Shown piece after piece: positions 8,094 through 17,211 of a stretch of DNA of 64,000 bases (within the stretch, counting starts at the first letter, position 1; the number at the start of each line of letters is the position of its first letter). The position numbers and the translations under genes were made by a program. The notes below the pieces were generated by a model, which had not been told where the DNA came from, made no database searches, and saw only the letters and a list, made by a program, of their open reading frames with translations. Source of the stretch: Streptomyces sp. CA-210063 (lineage in GTDB: Bacteria; Actinomycetota; Actinomycetes; Streptomycetales; Streptomycetaceae); contig NZ_CP102512.1 in assembly GCF_024612015.1 (NCBI RefSeq), positions 10,726,001 through 10,790,000 on the forward strand. Direction: 5' to 3'.

Positions 8094-9026
8094 TCAGTCG
8101 GCCGGGGTGTAGGTGATCGGCTCGTTCGGGCAGGCCGCGGCCAGGGTCGCGTGCAGCCGGTCCCATGCCTGCGCGGTTGCCTTCCCGAAGAGCCGGGTGT
8201 CCGTGACAGTCGTGGCCTGCCCGGTGCCCCAGGTTGTGGGGTCGCCGAAGACGAACTCGCCGCCATGCTTGGGCGGCCGGCCGCCCTTGGGGTTGGCCAG
8301 GCTGAACTCCTTGCGGGAGGGTGTCGGACGCCGCATCACCCGATCTGAACGCAGCCGGCCGAGGATCTCGACGGGCAGGTCACCCAGCAGATGAGCAATG
8401 CGCGGAGCGTCGTATCCCGCGTCCAGCACAACCAGGACCTCTGGATCATCCGGTCGCCACTGGCCGGCGACGACGAGCCGCTCGACGACCTCACGGATCT
8501 GCACCGTGGTCACCGCGGCGACGTCGGCGCCGGGTTCCAGTCGGACCGCGTCCAGCACCGCCGTCCAGGACGTGCGGCCAGTCTCCAGCGCGGCCACCAC
8601 CGAGTAAGGCCAGCCGGGCACCATCTGATGCTTGCCCTCACCTCGGCCGAACGTGTGGCAAAAGGCCCGGTCAGCACACGTGTTGGCGTCCGGTCGCAGC
8701 CACGGCGAGACATCCACCGCCAGCACGAGCCGGCCATCTGCCGCCCTCGGCAGCGGCACCCCGACCAGGGCATGAGGCAGCCGGGCGACGTCGACCCGGC
8801 CCTGGTTGAGTCCGCCGTACAGAGCTCCGTGACCACGGCGATGTTCAGGCGCGAGCGCGAGATCGACCAGCGTCCGCACCGGCCCGTCCGTGCACAGCAG
8901 CGCGTCGCATAACTCGAACAGCGCGTCGCCTCGTGCGGTCAGACACGAGTACAGCTCCGACCGGAAGTGTGACACTTCCGCGAACGCATCCCGCAGGACG
9001 CCCTGATGCACCAAACTCACGACCAC
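8094..9026 (-). pseudogene. IS701-like transposase, C-terminally truncated
   Basis: 310 residues of a DDE-superfamily transposase that is usually well over 400 residues. Family stretches are ADGRLVLAVDVSPWLRPD (first Asp), GWPYSVVAALETGRTSW, EVLVVLDAGYDAPRIAHLL (second Asp) and RLRSDRVMRRPTPSRKEF. The ORF ends prematurely at 8094, before the region corresponding to LEHTFRLMKQ in the relative at 21959-22862, so the catalytic Glu region is missing. It is therefore a 3'-truncated copy. The downstream boundary lies close to the hairpin at 8036-8067. Confidence 0.75.
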
Positions 9027-9155
9027 GGCCTTCGCGCTGTTTCTATGCCTCTGTGACGGAGCACAGGATCAGACGAAGGCCGCCTTCACGTCCACTGAAC
9101 TGCGAAAATGCCGATCAAGTTCGAGTCTCGTTCGGCACATGACCTGGGCGGCGGC

Positions 9156-9713
9156 TCACAGTTCGCTCACCGAGTGGAGCTGGGCAAACTCGTCAGCGAG
9201 CATGCCCATCATGACCAGATCGTGGTGCCGACCGGCGAAGAACACGTGATCGCGCAGACGGCCCTCCTCGACAAAGCCGAGCCGTCGATGAAGTGCCAGC
9301 GATGCCTCGTTGTGTGCGAAGATCCGCGCCTGGCATTTGTGATAGCGCCGCTCTGCGAACATGAAGCGCAGCAGCATGACCACGGCTTCTGCCGCGAAAC
9401 CTTTGCGCCGATGTTCAGCGCCCATCGTGATGCCGTATTCGAACCAGCCCGCACGTGGATCAGCGTGGTGCGAGCCGACAGCACCAACTATTTCACCCGT
9501 GTCGACGGCTTCGATTGCCAATCCGAAGCCGTCGCCATCGGACTTGGCAACTGCCTGCTCCTTCGCCCAAGTACGGAAGCTCTCGGCGGAACGAGGCGGT
9601 TGCAGCAGGTCCCCCAACCGCTCCTCGTCCACGGCGAAGCGCATGAACGCCGTCCAGTCCTCAGGCTCGATACCGCGCAGACGTACCCGCTTGCCAGTCC
9701 AAAACGATGTCAT
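9156..9713 (-). CDS. GNAT-family N-acetyltransferase (RimJ/RimL-like)
   Basis: A 185-residue acetyltransferase of the Acetyltransf_3 type. The start RVRLRGIEPEDWTAFMRF is typical. The acetyl-CoA pyrophosphate loop is seen as GAEHRRKGFAAEA, followed by NEASLALHRRLGFVEEG, the conserved C-terminal motif of RimJ/RimL-like enzymes. Such proteins acetylate N-terminal amines, antibiotics or small metabolites; the substrate cannot be read from sequence. ATG at 9713 gives a full-length protein. It stands alone between a transposase remnant and unknown genes. Confidence 0.85.
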   Translation of the reverse strand: MTSFWTGKRVRLRGIEPEDWTAFMRFAVDEERLGDLLQPPRSAESFRTWAKEQAVAKSDGDGFGLAIEAVDTGEIVGAVGSHHADPRAGWFEYGITMGAEHRRKGFAAEAVVMLLRFMFAERRYHKCQARIFAHNEASLALHRRLGFVEEGRLRDHVFFAGRHHDLVMMGMLADEFAQLHSVSEL

Positions 9714-9843
9714 CCCCTATTCGATCACGCAGCAACGTGCGAAATCCAGACATTCGCCAACCCCTGAAACCCCTTGTGACCTGGCACTTCAAGCTGGCCA
9801 AGCTAGGGCCGCGTTTGGCCCCGGACGTTAAACGACAAGCTGA

Positions 9844-10242
9844 TTATCTACCGTCCGCGTCATAGGGCGGGGATGGACGGTTCCAGACGGCGTCTGACCG
9901 GCTGACAACCTTCTGAAGTTCGCGGGCACTTCGGGGTGATATGGCCTGCATCACGGTGTCGAGGAGGGTTCGGGATTCGAGGGGGTTGCCGCAGCAGTAC
10001 CAGTGCACGTTGCCCCACTTGTAGTCGTGCCACAGATCCCGCTCGGGCTGGTGGACGTAGTTCTTCCACAGGCCCACAGCCGTGCTGACGTCGCCTGGCT
10101 GCAGATAGTTGCGGGTGTGCTCGAGACGGGCGATCTCGGACAGTGCACGCGAAGACAGGCCGTCGATGACTGGCCTTGCACCCGTCGTCCGGTGGCTGGC
10201 GGGGACGCCGGCACGGATCTGTCCTGGTCGTCTACGCGGCAT
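9844..10242 (-). CDS. Hypothetical protein
   Basis: 132 residues. The middle (LWKNYVHQPERDLWHDYKWGNVHWYCCGNP) is rich in Trp, Tyr and His with a Cys pair, and the C-terminus (MQAISPRSARELQKVVSRSDAVW) resembles the end of small Streptomyces proteins of unknown function. The N-terminal 25 residues are Arg/Pro-rich and may be out of the true gene, so the real start may lie further in. The gene is not recognised as a named family. Confidence 0.5.
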   Translation of the reverse strand: MPRRRPGQIRAGVPASHRTTGARPVIDGLSSRALSEIARLEHTRNYLQPGDVSTAVGLWKNYVHQPERDLWHDYKWGNVHWYCCGNPLESRTLLDTVMQAISPRSARELQKVVSRSDAVWNRPSPPYDADGR

Positions 10243-10459
10243 GGACCCTTCGGTTCGTCGTCATGCGGTACATGGTGCCACGGTCTCGAATGGCGTCTCG
10301 AACGGATTCGCTCGCATGGGGATTCGCCGGACGTGGGGGCGGCCTTCGTCTGATCCTGTGCTCCGACCAAGGTGCACGCGACCGAGACGAAGGCCGTGAG
10401 GCACCGCAGCGCCGCTGGTGCCGCGGCAACTCCTCATCCTCCGTCCGGTGCCGTCACGC

Positions 10460-11463
10460 TCAGCGGTTACTGGACCCGCCTGCGTTTTCTGGGCGTGCGG
10501 TTCGAGGTGACCGGGTGTGGTGCTCGGCTTGCCGGTACAGGGCGGCGATATCTGCGGCCAGTTCGGGCTGGTCGCTGAGGTTGACGTTGCCGGGGTCGGC
10601 CGCGTGGGCGACGAGGCCGAAGAGCTGGTGGACGGCGTTGGCGAGACTGGTTGCCTTGCGGCGGGGCGCGTTGAGGTCGGAAGCGGACTGCACGGCGGGG
10701 CTGTCGCGGAGTGCGGCTTCTGCGGTGGCGGCTTCACGGAGCCGCTCGGGCCAGGTGCTGCGCGGCAGGGCGATGCCCCGGGCCTGGCGGCTGCCTCAAC
10801 CGCCCTAGGTGAGCGGTCAGTGCGCTCCTGCAGGTCCTTCACAGCCAGCAGCCGGTCGGCCAAAGCGCGAATTTCGGCGACGTGTTCGATGGCCCACGAG
10901 CGTTCTGTGCGGCGTTCGCGTTGGTCGCAAGCGTATTCGACGCGCTCGTGCTGGGTCAGGGGTGTGCCGTGGAGGTCGTCGATGCCGGTGCGTAGTTGGA
11001 GGTAGCGGCGTTCGGCTGCCTGGCGGCTGCGAAGTTCCAGGGCGTCCGCGAGGCGCGCCCAGGTGATCTTGCGGCGGCGGGCGGCGGGCGGCGGGCGGCG
11101 GGCGGCGGGGGTGGGGGCGGCGATGAGGTGGAGCTCGCGCTCGAGCAGTTTGTCGCGCAGGCTGCGGATGACCAGGAGAGCGGCGAGCAGCTCAGGGTCG
11201 GTCAGCGATGGTGCACCGGAGCCGGCTTCAGCGTTGGTGCGGATGCGGTCGTACTTCGCGGCGACGTCGCTGAGGTGGCCGGTGGGCAGGCGGAGTTCTG
11301 GTACCCCGTTGAGCGCCTTGGGCGAATCTTCCGGAATTTGGGGGGTGAACAGTAACTGCCATGCGTGGTGCCGGTCGTACTCAGCTTGCGAGCGTACGGG
11401 CTTTGTCGTCTGTGTGACGACGCTATTTGTCGTCCGTGAGGCGACAAGATGCGATGCAGGCAT
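10460..11463 (-). pseudogene. HTH-type 'HSP18 regulator/type III effector'-like protein, frameshifted
   Basis: The N-terminal half runs from ATG 11463. It contains LLAALLVIRSLRDKLLERELHLI followed by ITWARLADALELRSRQAAERRYL, the HTH-like signature of Streptomyces proteins annotated as HSP18 transcriptional regulator or type III effector. The frame is lost at about 10770-10815. The true C-terminus (TWPERLREA in the shifted frame, then KATSLANAVHQLFGLVAHAADPG) ends at 10460. Five perfect tandem copies of the heptamer GCGGCGG (11074-11108) lie inside the coding region just before the HTH, encoding an Ala/Arg/Pro linker. Function is unknown. A single-base indel most simply explains the break. Confidence 0.65.
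11074..11108. repeat. Five tandem heptamers (GCGGCGG)5 within coding sequence
   Basis: Five exact 7-bp units run from 11074 to 11108 in the linker just N-terminal to the HTH of the 10460-11463 gene. Because seven is not a multiple of three, gain or loss of one unit would shift the reading frame of everything downstream, including the HTH. The present copy number keeps the HTH in frame with ATG 11463. Confidence 0.85.
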
Positions 11464-11502
11464 GGAATTATCTCCAGGAATTTTTACTTGGACGGGGTGT
11501 CG

Positions 11503-11652
11503 TTATTCGTCGGTTCCGCTGACAGCGTTCTGTTCGCGGTGCAACCGGTGGCGGCGCCAGGCTGTCCGTGCGGCGCCGACTGCGCCGATGGTCAGCGCGC
11601 ACAGCAAGGCAGCGATGTACTGGGCTCCGGCATCCCGTAAGAAGCCAAGCAT
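11503..11652 (-). CDS. Small single-pass membrane protein
   Basis: A 49-residue ORF from ATG 11652 to TAA. It begins MLGFLRDAGAQYIAALL, continues with CALTIGAVGAARTAWRRH and ends with a charged tail. One hydrophobic helix (residues about 11-28) followed by Arg/His positive charges predicts an inner-membrane protein with the C-terminus in the cytoplasm. It lies 39 bases upstream of the HTH-protein gene on the same strand and is probably co-transcribed. No clear ribosome site is visible, so confidence is moderate. Confidence 0.5.
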   Translation of the reverse strand: MLGFLRDAGAQYIAALLCALTIGAVGAARTAWRRHRLHREQNAVSGTDE

Positions 11653-11769
11653 GCAGGTCAACGCACACATGGGGCCGGTCGAGCGTTGCCCTCCTCATCA
11701 ACGGAATAGGCACCTCACAGCAGGGTGGTACATAGAACGGCGCAAAACGTTCAGACGGACCCGCCACAC

Positions 11770-11928
11770 CTGATCACTTTGCATCGAAATTGATCGACGC
11801 GGTCATGCGCGTGTGGGCCCTGTCGCCCGGATACGGCGCAGCATAGGAAGAGCTGAAGCTTGTTCTTTAACCTCCGGTGTTCTGTGACGGCCCTGCAGTT
11901 GGAACGCCCGAGATGTTGCCCGGGGTGT
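11770..11928. other. Short intergenic stretch
   Basis: Nothing recognisable is present between the small membrane protein region and the propeller-like gene ending at 11929. No convincing hairpin or coding pattern is seen. Confidence 0.3.
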
Positions 11929-12882
11929 TCATGCTTCTATGCGCAGCCAGGTGTTGCCTGCGCGGAGCCAGAGGGAACCGTCGCGGCCTTGGCCGCAGTG
12001 CATGACGACTCGACCGGGCAGCCGTAGCCGACGGCGGCTGGTTACTGCCCAGGTGGTGCCGTTGAGCTCGGCACGTATGAGCTCGACGGACCGCTTGTTG
12101 TGGTCGCGGCGGGTGAGTACTGCCCTGTTGTCACAGACCGCGAATCCGTCCGGGGCGGGGACGGGGCTGGGGTAGCTGGCAATGTCGCCGGTGGACGGAG
12201 TGATCCGTGTCAGGAAGGTGCCGCCGCTGCCGCTGCCGGAGTACCAGACGAGCCATACCTGTTCGTTCTCGGTCGCGGCGGTGCAGCCTTCCAGCGGGTA
12301 GTCGGGCAGCCGGCCCTTGGGCGTCCAGGAGGTCCGGCCCTGGCTGTCCCAGCCCGCGAGGCCCGCTCCCGACTCGGGGTGGCCGCCGTAGATGCCCTCA
12401 TCGCCGTAAGCCGTCCAGATGCCTCCGTGGACGTCGGTGACCAAGGCGGGAATGTCATCACCGACGCAGAACTCGGCCTCAGGTGTCCCGGACGGGGAGA
12501 ACACCACAGCGTTGGACGCCCAGGGCCCCTCGGTCTCGTTGCGGAACGTGCGCCCGCTCACCAGAAGGAATCGAGAATCCGGAAGGAGGGCCAAGTGACT
12601 GGGCCGAATCCGAATGTCATTCACCAGGACGCGCCGCTCCTGCTGTCCCGTGACGGTGACCAGCTCACCCGTGAACGGGACTCGCGGCCTCCACCCGATC
12701 CACCCCTTGATGTAGCGGGTGTGATCAAGGTATTGCCGGGGGACCAACAGGACCGCAAGCTCCCCGGCGGGACCGACGCTCCACCAAAGGGCTCGGTGCC
12801 CCCGCATCGCGTCAGTAGCGGGAAGCCGCCACACGTTGTGTATCGCAGCATCGGAACCAGCAGCCAGGGGGCGGAGATTCAT
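11929..12882 (-). CDS. Hypothetical beta-propeller-like protein
   Basis: 317 residues from ATG 12882. It shows recurring beta-strand motifs such as LALLPDSRFLLVSGRTF, WASNAVVFSPSGTPEAEF, ALVTDVHGGIWTAYGDEGIY, QVWLVWYSG and GRDGSLWLRAGNTWLRIEA. These are spaced about 40-50 residues apart, as in six- or seven-bladed propellers. No signal peptide is present, so it is probably cytoplasmic. The role is unknown. The gene is intact and free-standing, its promoter facing the decayed IS5 fragment at 13019-13235. Confidence 0.65.
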   Translation of the reverse strand: MNLRPLAAGSDAAIHNVWRLPATDAMRGHRALWWSVGPAGELAVLLVPRQYLDHTRYIKGWIGWRPRVPFTGELVTVTGQQERRVLVNDIRIRPSHLALLPDSRFLLVSGRTFRNETEGPWASNAVVFSPSGTPEAEFCVGDDIPALVTDVHGGIWTAYGDEGIYGGHPESGAGLAGWDSQGRTSWTPKGRLPDYPLEGCTAATENEQVWLVWYSGSGSGGTFLTRITPSTGDIASYPSPVPAPDGFAVCDNRAVLTRRDHNKRSVELIRAELNGTTWAVTSRRRLRLPGRVVMHCGQGRDGSLWLRAGNTWLRIEA

Positions 12883-13018
12883 TGACAGTCGCCTCTAGGA
12901 CTCCGGAGCCGAGTAGCCCGAAGAGCACTACCTTACCGGCCCTTACTCGGTCGAACTCCGGTGGCAATTCGTCCAGCGGCCGTGCCACGGGACGTCCAGC
13001 GTCGAAATGTTCCTTGAA

Positions 13019-13235
13019 CTATGTCACTGAGGTTTTCTCAGCGATGATCGCTTCAGAGTCGGTTGAGCATGCAGTGCGGGTGAGGCCGCCGCTGGGGCTG
13101 AGCGTGACGTGCGGGGTGGGTCATCGCTGCTTGAGCTCGGCGGCAGTCGCTCGCCGAGAGCCCGCACGTGCCGCGCAGCGGGCGCCGAGGATCAACCGTG
13201 CGTTGGCGGAGTTGTCCCCGCACGCGCGTCCGGAG
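13019..13235 (-). pseudogene. IS5-type transposase, C-terminal remnant
   Basis: On the minus strand a short frame reads ...ATAAELKQR, then TGA (13121-13123), then PTPHVTLSPSGG.... This resembles the tail AAELKQRW..LxHVTLSPS found in the IS5-type transposases related to the copy at 14261-14916. The expected Trp after KQR is replaced by TGA. The remnant is decayed at both ends and the rest of 12883-13334 holds no gene. The assignment relies on one short matching block. Confidence 0.45.
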
Positions 13236-13334
13236 TCGGATTTCGAGAGTCGTTCGAGCTGCTGGTGGCCACCAAAGGGTTGGCGAGTCCGGCAGCGTAG
13301 TGCGCCAGTCCGCCTTTGTGTATCGTCCGGGTTC

Positions 13335-14147
13335 ATGGGTGACCTGGCAGGGCGCTGGCGGGAGTTGAACAAGGCGTACTGGGATGAGCGGGTGCCCATT
13401 CACCTGGGCTCTGCCTTCTACGACGGGGAGGGGTTCCGCGCCCGGACCGATTCGCTGAAGGACTTCGAGACAGCCGAGGTGGGGGATGTCAGGGGCAAGC
13501 GCCTGATCCATCTGCAGTGCCACTTCGGCCGGGACACGCTGTCCTGGGCGGCACGAGGAGCACAGGTCACCGGGCTGGACTTCTCTCCGCCCGCGATCAA
13601 AGCGGCTTCACGACTCGCGACTGAACTTGGTATCAAGGCACGCTTCCTGACCGCGGATGTCTACGACGCGGTCTCGGCGGTCGAGGGGGAGACCTTCGAC
13701 ATTGTCTATGCCAGCTTCGGGGCGCTGAACTGGCTTCCCGACATCAGCCGCTGGGCGTCGGTGGTCGCTGAACTACTCGCTCCCGCTGGGTGCCTGTACC
13801 TCGCGGAGTTCCATCCCTTCAGCTTCGTCCTCGACGACGAGACCGGAAGCACGGTCACGCACGACTACTTCGATGAAGGTCCGGAAGCCTCGGGAGGCCC
13901 GGGCACCTACGCCGACGAGGCGGCCAGGACCGAGCACGACGAGACCGTCGAGTGGCGGCACAGTCTGTCGACCGTTGTCTCGGCGATCGCCGGAGCTGGG
14001 CTACGGATCCAGTTCCTCCACGAGCACGACCACACCTTCTACCTCCAACGCCAGTCGCTTGAGCGCCACGACGGCGACATCTACCGGCATCCCGAGGGCG
14101 CTCCGCGCATCCCCCTCACCTATTCGATCCGCGCCGAGAAGGCTTGA
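13335..14147 (+). CDS. Class I SAM-dependent methyltransferase
   Basis: 270 residues from ATG 13335. The SAM-binding motif is LIHLQCHFGRDTLSWAARG, followed by the motif II region QVTGLDFSPPAIKAAS, FDIVYASFGALNWLPDI and LLAPAGCLYLAEFHP. This set matches small-molecule class I methyltransferases. A downstream Tyr/His/Glu-rich segment (HDYFDEGPEASGG) is typical of the family's substrate cap. No pathway partner is adjacent, so the substrate is unknown. The upstream DNA is a transposase remnant, which may have altered its promoter. Confidence 0.85.
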   Translation: MGDLAGRWRELNKAYWDERVPIHLGSAFYDGEGFRARTDSLKDFETAEVGDVRGKRLIHLQCHFGRDTLSWAARGAQVTGLDFSPPAIKAASRLATELGIKARFLTADVYDAVSAVEGETFDIVYASFGALNWLPDISRWASVVAELLAPAGCLYLAEFHPFSFVLDDETGSTVTHDYFDEGPEASGGPGTYADEAARTEHDETVEWRHSLSTVVSAIAGAGLRIQFLHEHDHTFYLQRQSLERHDGDIYRHPEGAPRIPLTYSIRAEKA

Positions 14148-14260
14148 GCCACTCGATCCAGCGCGGATCGGGTATGCGGGCCCCGTGCCCGGACCGACGT
14201 GAAGCCCCTGGTAGGACAGGCCTCTCTCACAAGATCGTCTGCTGAGCCAGAGGCCTCACC

Positions 14261-14916
14261 TTGGTCACCTACGCTGCCACGCTCGACATCCCGCGCCACG
14301 TCGTGGAGTACCTGTCCCGCCTGCTGGCCGCACACCGACGGCGCATCGGCACCCCGCGCGGCAGCCGCGCGCTCGGCCCCTTCCGCCAGGCCGTGCTGGT
14401 CCTTCGCTGGTTCCGCGAGCGTGGCTGCGTACATTGCCTGGCCCGAGACGCCGGCGTCTCCCAGGCCACGGGCTACCGCTACCTCCACGAAGGCATCGAC
14501 GTCCTCGCCGACCAGGTCCAGGACCTGCACCAGGTCCTGGACCGCTGCCGTCGTGAGGGCATGACCCACGTGATACTCGACGGCACGCTGATCGAGTCCG
14601 ACAGCCTCGCCAGGGTCCGCGACAACGGCAACGACCTGTGGTTCAGCCAGGCACACAAGGCCTTCGGCGGCAACGTGCAGTTCCTGTCCGCTCCGGACGG
14701 CACCCCGCTGTGAGTCTCCGACGGCGAGCCCGGCTCCACCCCCGACATCACCGCCGCACGCCTCCACGCACTGCCCGCGCTGTACAAGGCAGCCGCCGAC
14801 GGCCTGCCCACCCTCGCCGACAAGGGCTACATCGGCGCGGGGATCGGCATCCTCGTCCCGGTCCGGCGCCCGAAAGGCCGCTCTGAGCAGACCCTGCACG
14901 CGGACACCCGCACCAC
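14261..14916 (+). pseudogene. IS5-family transposase with in-frame TGA, 3' end cut by IS21
   Basis: The N-terminal HTH part (PFRQAVLVLRWFRERG, SQATGYRYLHEGIDVL) and the first DDE acid (HVILDGTLIESD) are present. At 14711-14713 the codon after PL is TGA where relatives have Trp (PLWVSD). The frame then continues open with PGSTPDITAARLHALPALYK and LADKGYIGAGIGI to TLHADTRTT, where the IS21 terminus at 14917 cuts it off. It is therefore both nonsense-mutated and truncated. Confidence 0.8.
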
Positions 14917-14983
14917 TGTCGACGACGGCGTAATTCCCCAGGGGCTGTGGTCGCGTAATTCCCCAGCCCCTGGCGGTGACCGG

Positions 14984-15745
14984 CTACTTGGTCGGGGGTT
15001 CGGTGGGGTTCTTCGGTCGTTTGTTGGGCCTGTAGCTGGGGCCGTTCATGATGACTTGGTGGCTGGCGTTGATCAGCCGGTCCAGGAGGGACTCGGCGAC
15101 GACGGGGTTGGGGAAGAGCGGATACCAGTCGCTAGGCGCCCGGTTGCTGGTGATGATCACGGACCGGCCTTGCCGCTCGGAGATGAGTTCGTAGAGGTCG
15201 TCGGCTTGTGGGGCGGTCATCTGGCGCATGGCGAAGTCGTCGAGGATGAGGAGGTCGGGGCGGACGATCTCTCGCATGCGTCGGTCCCAGGTGCGGTCCG
15301 CGTGGCCGCCGGCGAGCTCGGCCAGGATCCTGCTGGTTTTGGCGAAGCGGACGCCTGCGCCCTGACGGATGGCGAGGTGTCCGAGGGCCTGCGCGACGTG
15401 TGTCTTTCCGACCCCGACCGGTCCGAACAAAATGACGGACTCGCCAGCGTGGAGCCAGCGCAGGGCTGCCAGGTCGCGGAACTGGGCGGCGGGCAGCTTC
15501 GGGGAGGCGTTGAAGTCGAAGCCCTCCAGGGTGACCTGCTGCTCGAACTTCGCCTTGCACAGGCGGCGTTGGAAGGCGACGGTCTCACGGCGGTTGATTT
15601 CGTCCTGGCAGAGGATCTGGAGGAAGTCGAGGTGGCCGAGTTCGCCGCCGTGGGCCTGGGCGAGGCGCGCGTCGAGGGTTTCCAGCATCCCCGACAGTCG
15701 CAGGGTCTTGAGCGATTCACGCAGGGCGGTGTCCAGCACGCTCAT
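14984..15745 (-). CDS. istB: IS21-family transposition helper ATPase
   Basis: 253 residues, full length. It starts MSVLDTALRESLKTLRLSGM and has Walker A GPVGVGKTH, Walker B LLILDDFAM and sensor region VIITSNRAPSDWYPLF, the AAA+ layout of IstB. It regulates target choice and activates the IstA transposase. It overlaps the istA C-terminal part by 4 bases (ATGA at 15742-15745), the normal coupled arrangement. It belongs to a different IstB subgroup from the broken copy at 4674-5427. The gene is intact although its partner is split. Confidence 0.9.
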   Translation of the reverse strand: MSVLDTALRESLKTLRLSGMLETLDARLAQAHGGELGHLDFLQILCQDEINRRETVAFQRRLCKAKFEQQVTLEGFDFNASPKLPAAQFRDLAALRWLHAGESVILFGPVGVGKTHVAQALGHLAIRQGAGVRFAKTSRILAELAGGHADRTWDRRMREIVRPDLLILDDFAMRQMTAPQADDLYELISERQGRSVIITSNRAPSDWYPLFPNPVVAESLLDRLINASHQVIMNGPSYRPNKRPKNPTEPPTK

Positions 15746-16725
15746 CGCGCGGCCCCCTCAGCGTCGCCGTCCTCCTGGTGATCGTGGCGCTCGCCGGGTG
15801 TCTGGGTGGGGATGCCGGCGCCGAACAGGCCCTCGGGCCCGTGGAGGAAGGCCGCGGCTCCAGCGTCCCCGGTGTCGGGTTCGGGGTCGGTCTCGGTGCC
15901 GGCGACTAGGATGCCCTTGATGGTGCGGTAGGACGGATCGCCGACCGAGATGGCCTTCACGCAGGCGGCCTCCAGACGCTGGTCACCGTACTTCTTCCGC
16001 AAGCCCAGCACTCCCTGAGCGGCCCGGAGCCGGTAGAGCGCGTTGACCTCCAACAGTTGGTCGATCACTTCCCGGCAGGCGTCGCCGACCTCGGACGCCT
16101 GGCTGCGGCACCAGATCGGCGTCCGCATCTGAAAGGCGATCTTCTCGGGCGGGTAGTCGCTGGCATCGGTGCGCTTGCCCTGCTCGAGAGCCGCGTGCGT
16201 CTTGATCAGCCCTCCTTCGTGGAAGACCTGCACCATGGTGGCGGTGGAGTGGACGTCCACGCGTCGGCCGATCAGTTTCCAGGGCACCGAGTAGAGGGTG
16301 CGGCCGACCTTGATGTGGATGTCCGGGCCGACCGTCGCGGTCGACCACTTCGCCAGCACGAACGGCGTCTCGGGCAGCGGGAGGAGGGCTTCGGCCTCGG
16401 CGGCCTCGAACACCGCCAGTGGCGCCGCCCCCTGAAGCGGTCGGCACTGGCGGCGTCCGGCGGTCTCCCTTGCCCAGGTGAGGGCCTCGGCCTGCATGTG
16501 GTCGAGGGAGGTGAACGATCGCCCGCTCCAGAACGAGTGCCTGATGTAGGGCATGGGCCGCTCCACCCTGGGCTTGTCCTTCGGATGCAAGGCCCGGGCG
16601 GGATCGACCAACGTGCCGTAGTGGGAGGCGAGTTCGGCGTACGACTTATTGATCTGCGGGTCGTAGAGGTCGGGCTTGTCCACTCCTGTCTTCAGATTGT
16701 CCGGCACCAGACGGCGCGGGACACC
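15742..16725 (-). pseudogene. istA: IstA transposase, C-terminal part (split gene)
   Basis: The part from VPRRLVPDNLKTGVDKP onward holds the second catalytic Asp (VPDNLK), the candidate Glu (KSYAELASHYG) and the Mu-like C-terminal domain with VKVGRTLYSVPWKL-type strands. The N-terminal part lies at 20461-21096. When the two are joined at the shared ACC (16723-16725 and 20461-20463) the reading frame TTC GGC GGT GTC CCG CGC is restored. The gene was therefore intact before the 16726-20460 insertion. Confidence 0.85.
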
Positions 16726-16776
16726 TCTAATATGCGGGTCTCGATGTCAAGCCATAGTCGAAAGAGGCAGCCGCCC

Positions 16777-17178
16777 GTGAGCACTGAGCCGCTCCGCAGC
16801 CTGCGTTATGTGGATGACATCACCCGCGATGACGTCCTCACGCTGGAGGCGTTCATCTACTCCCAGCTTCGGCCAGTCCAAGACGCAGCTGGCGAGACCG
16901 GGGACACGTTCTGCGCGTTGCGTTCCCTGGAGATCCTGGTCTGCGACTCGGCAGGGCTCCTGCTGGCACTCCTCGACCGGAGCGGACGTGGCCAGGAGGA
17001 ACGGTCCACCATGCTCCGCGAGTGGAACCGGTTGTGGACCACCGCGAGCTGGTGGAACTACCGCGACGGATATGACACTGACCGCTGGAATCGCCTGGAT
17101 CACGTGGACGCCGCTGCCGAAGCCTCACACCATGCCGAGATTGCAAGAGCTCAAGCAGGCACTGGGGAGGCCCAGTGA
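16777..17178 (+). CDS. Hypothetical protein of the recombinase element
   Basis: 133 residues from GTG 16777, preceded by GAGGCAG at a suitable distance (an ATG at 16744 would add 11 residues). The sequence has a helical, acidic character (DDITRDDVLTLEAFIYSQL, LEILVCDSAGLLLALLDRS) and then an aromatic patch (NRLWTTASWWNYRDGYD). No family is recognised. It converges with the recombinase gene and sits just inside the left end of the recombinase element, so it is probably an accessory or cargo gene of that element. Confidence 0.55.
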   Translation: MSTEPLRSLRYVDDITRDDVLTLEAFIYSQLRPVQDAAGETGDTFCALRSLEILVCDSAGLLLALLDRSGRGQEERSTMLREWNRLWTTASWWNYRDGYDTDRWNRLDHVDAAAEASHHAEIARAQAGTGEAQ

Positions 17179-17211
17179 ACAGGCAACTGTCGATTTGGCG
17201 AGTGGAGATTG

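Noticed and set aside
13053..13523. 156-residue minus-strand ORF before the methyltransferase
   Set aside because: It crosses the methyltransferase start and the IS5 remnant in an unrelated frame; no coherent protein.
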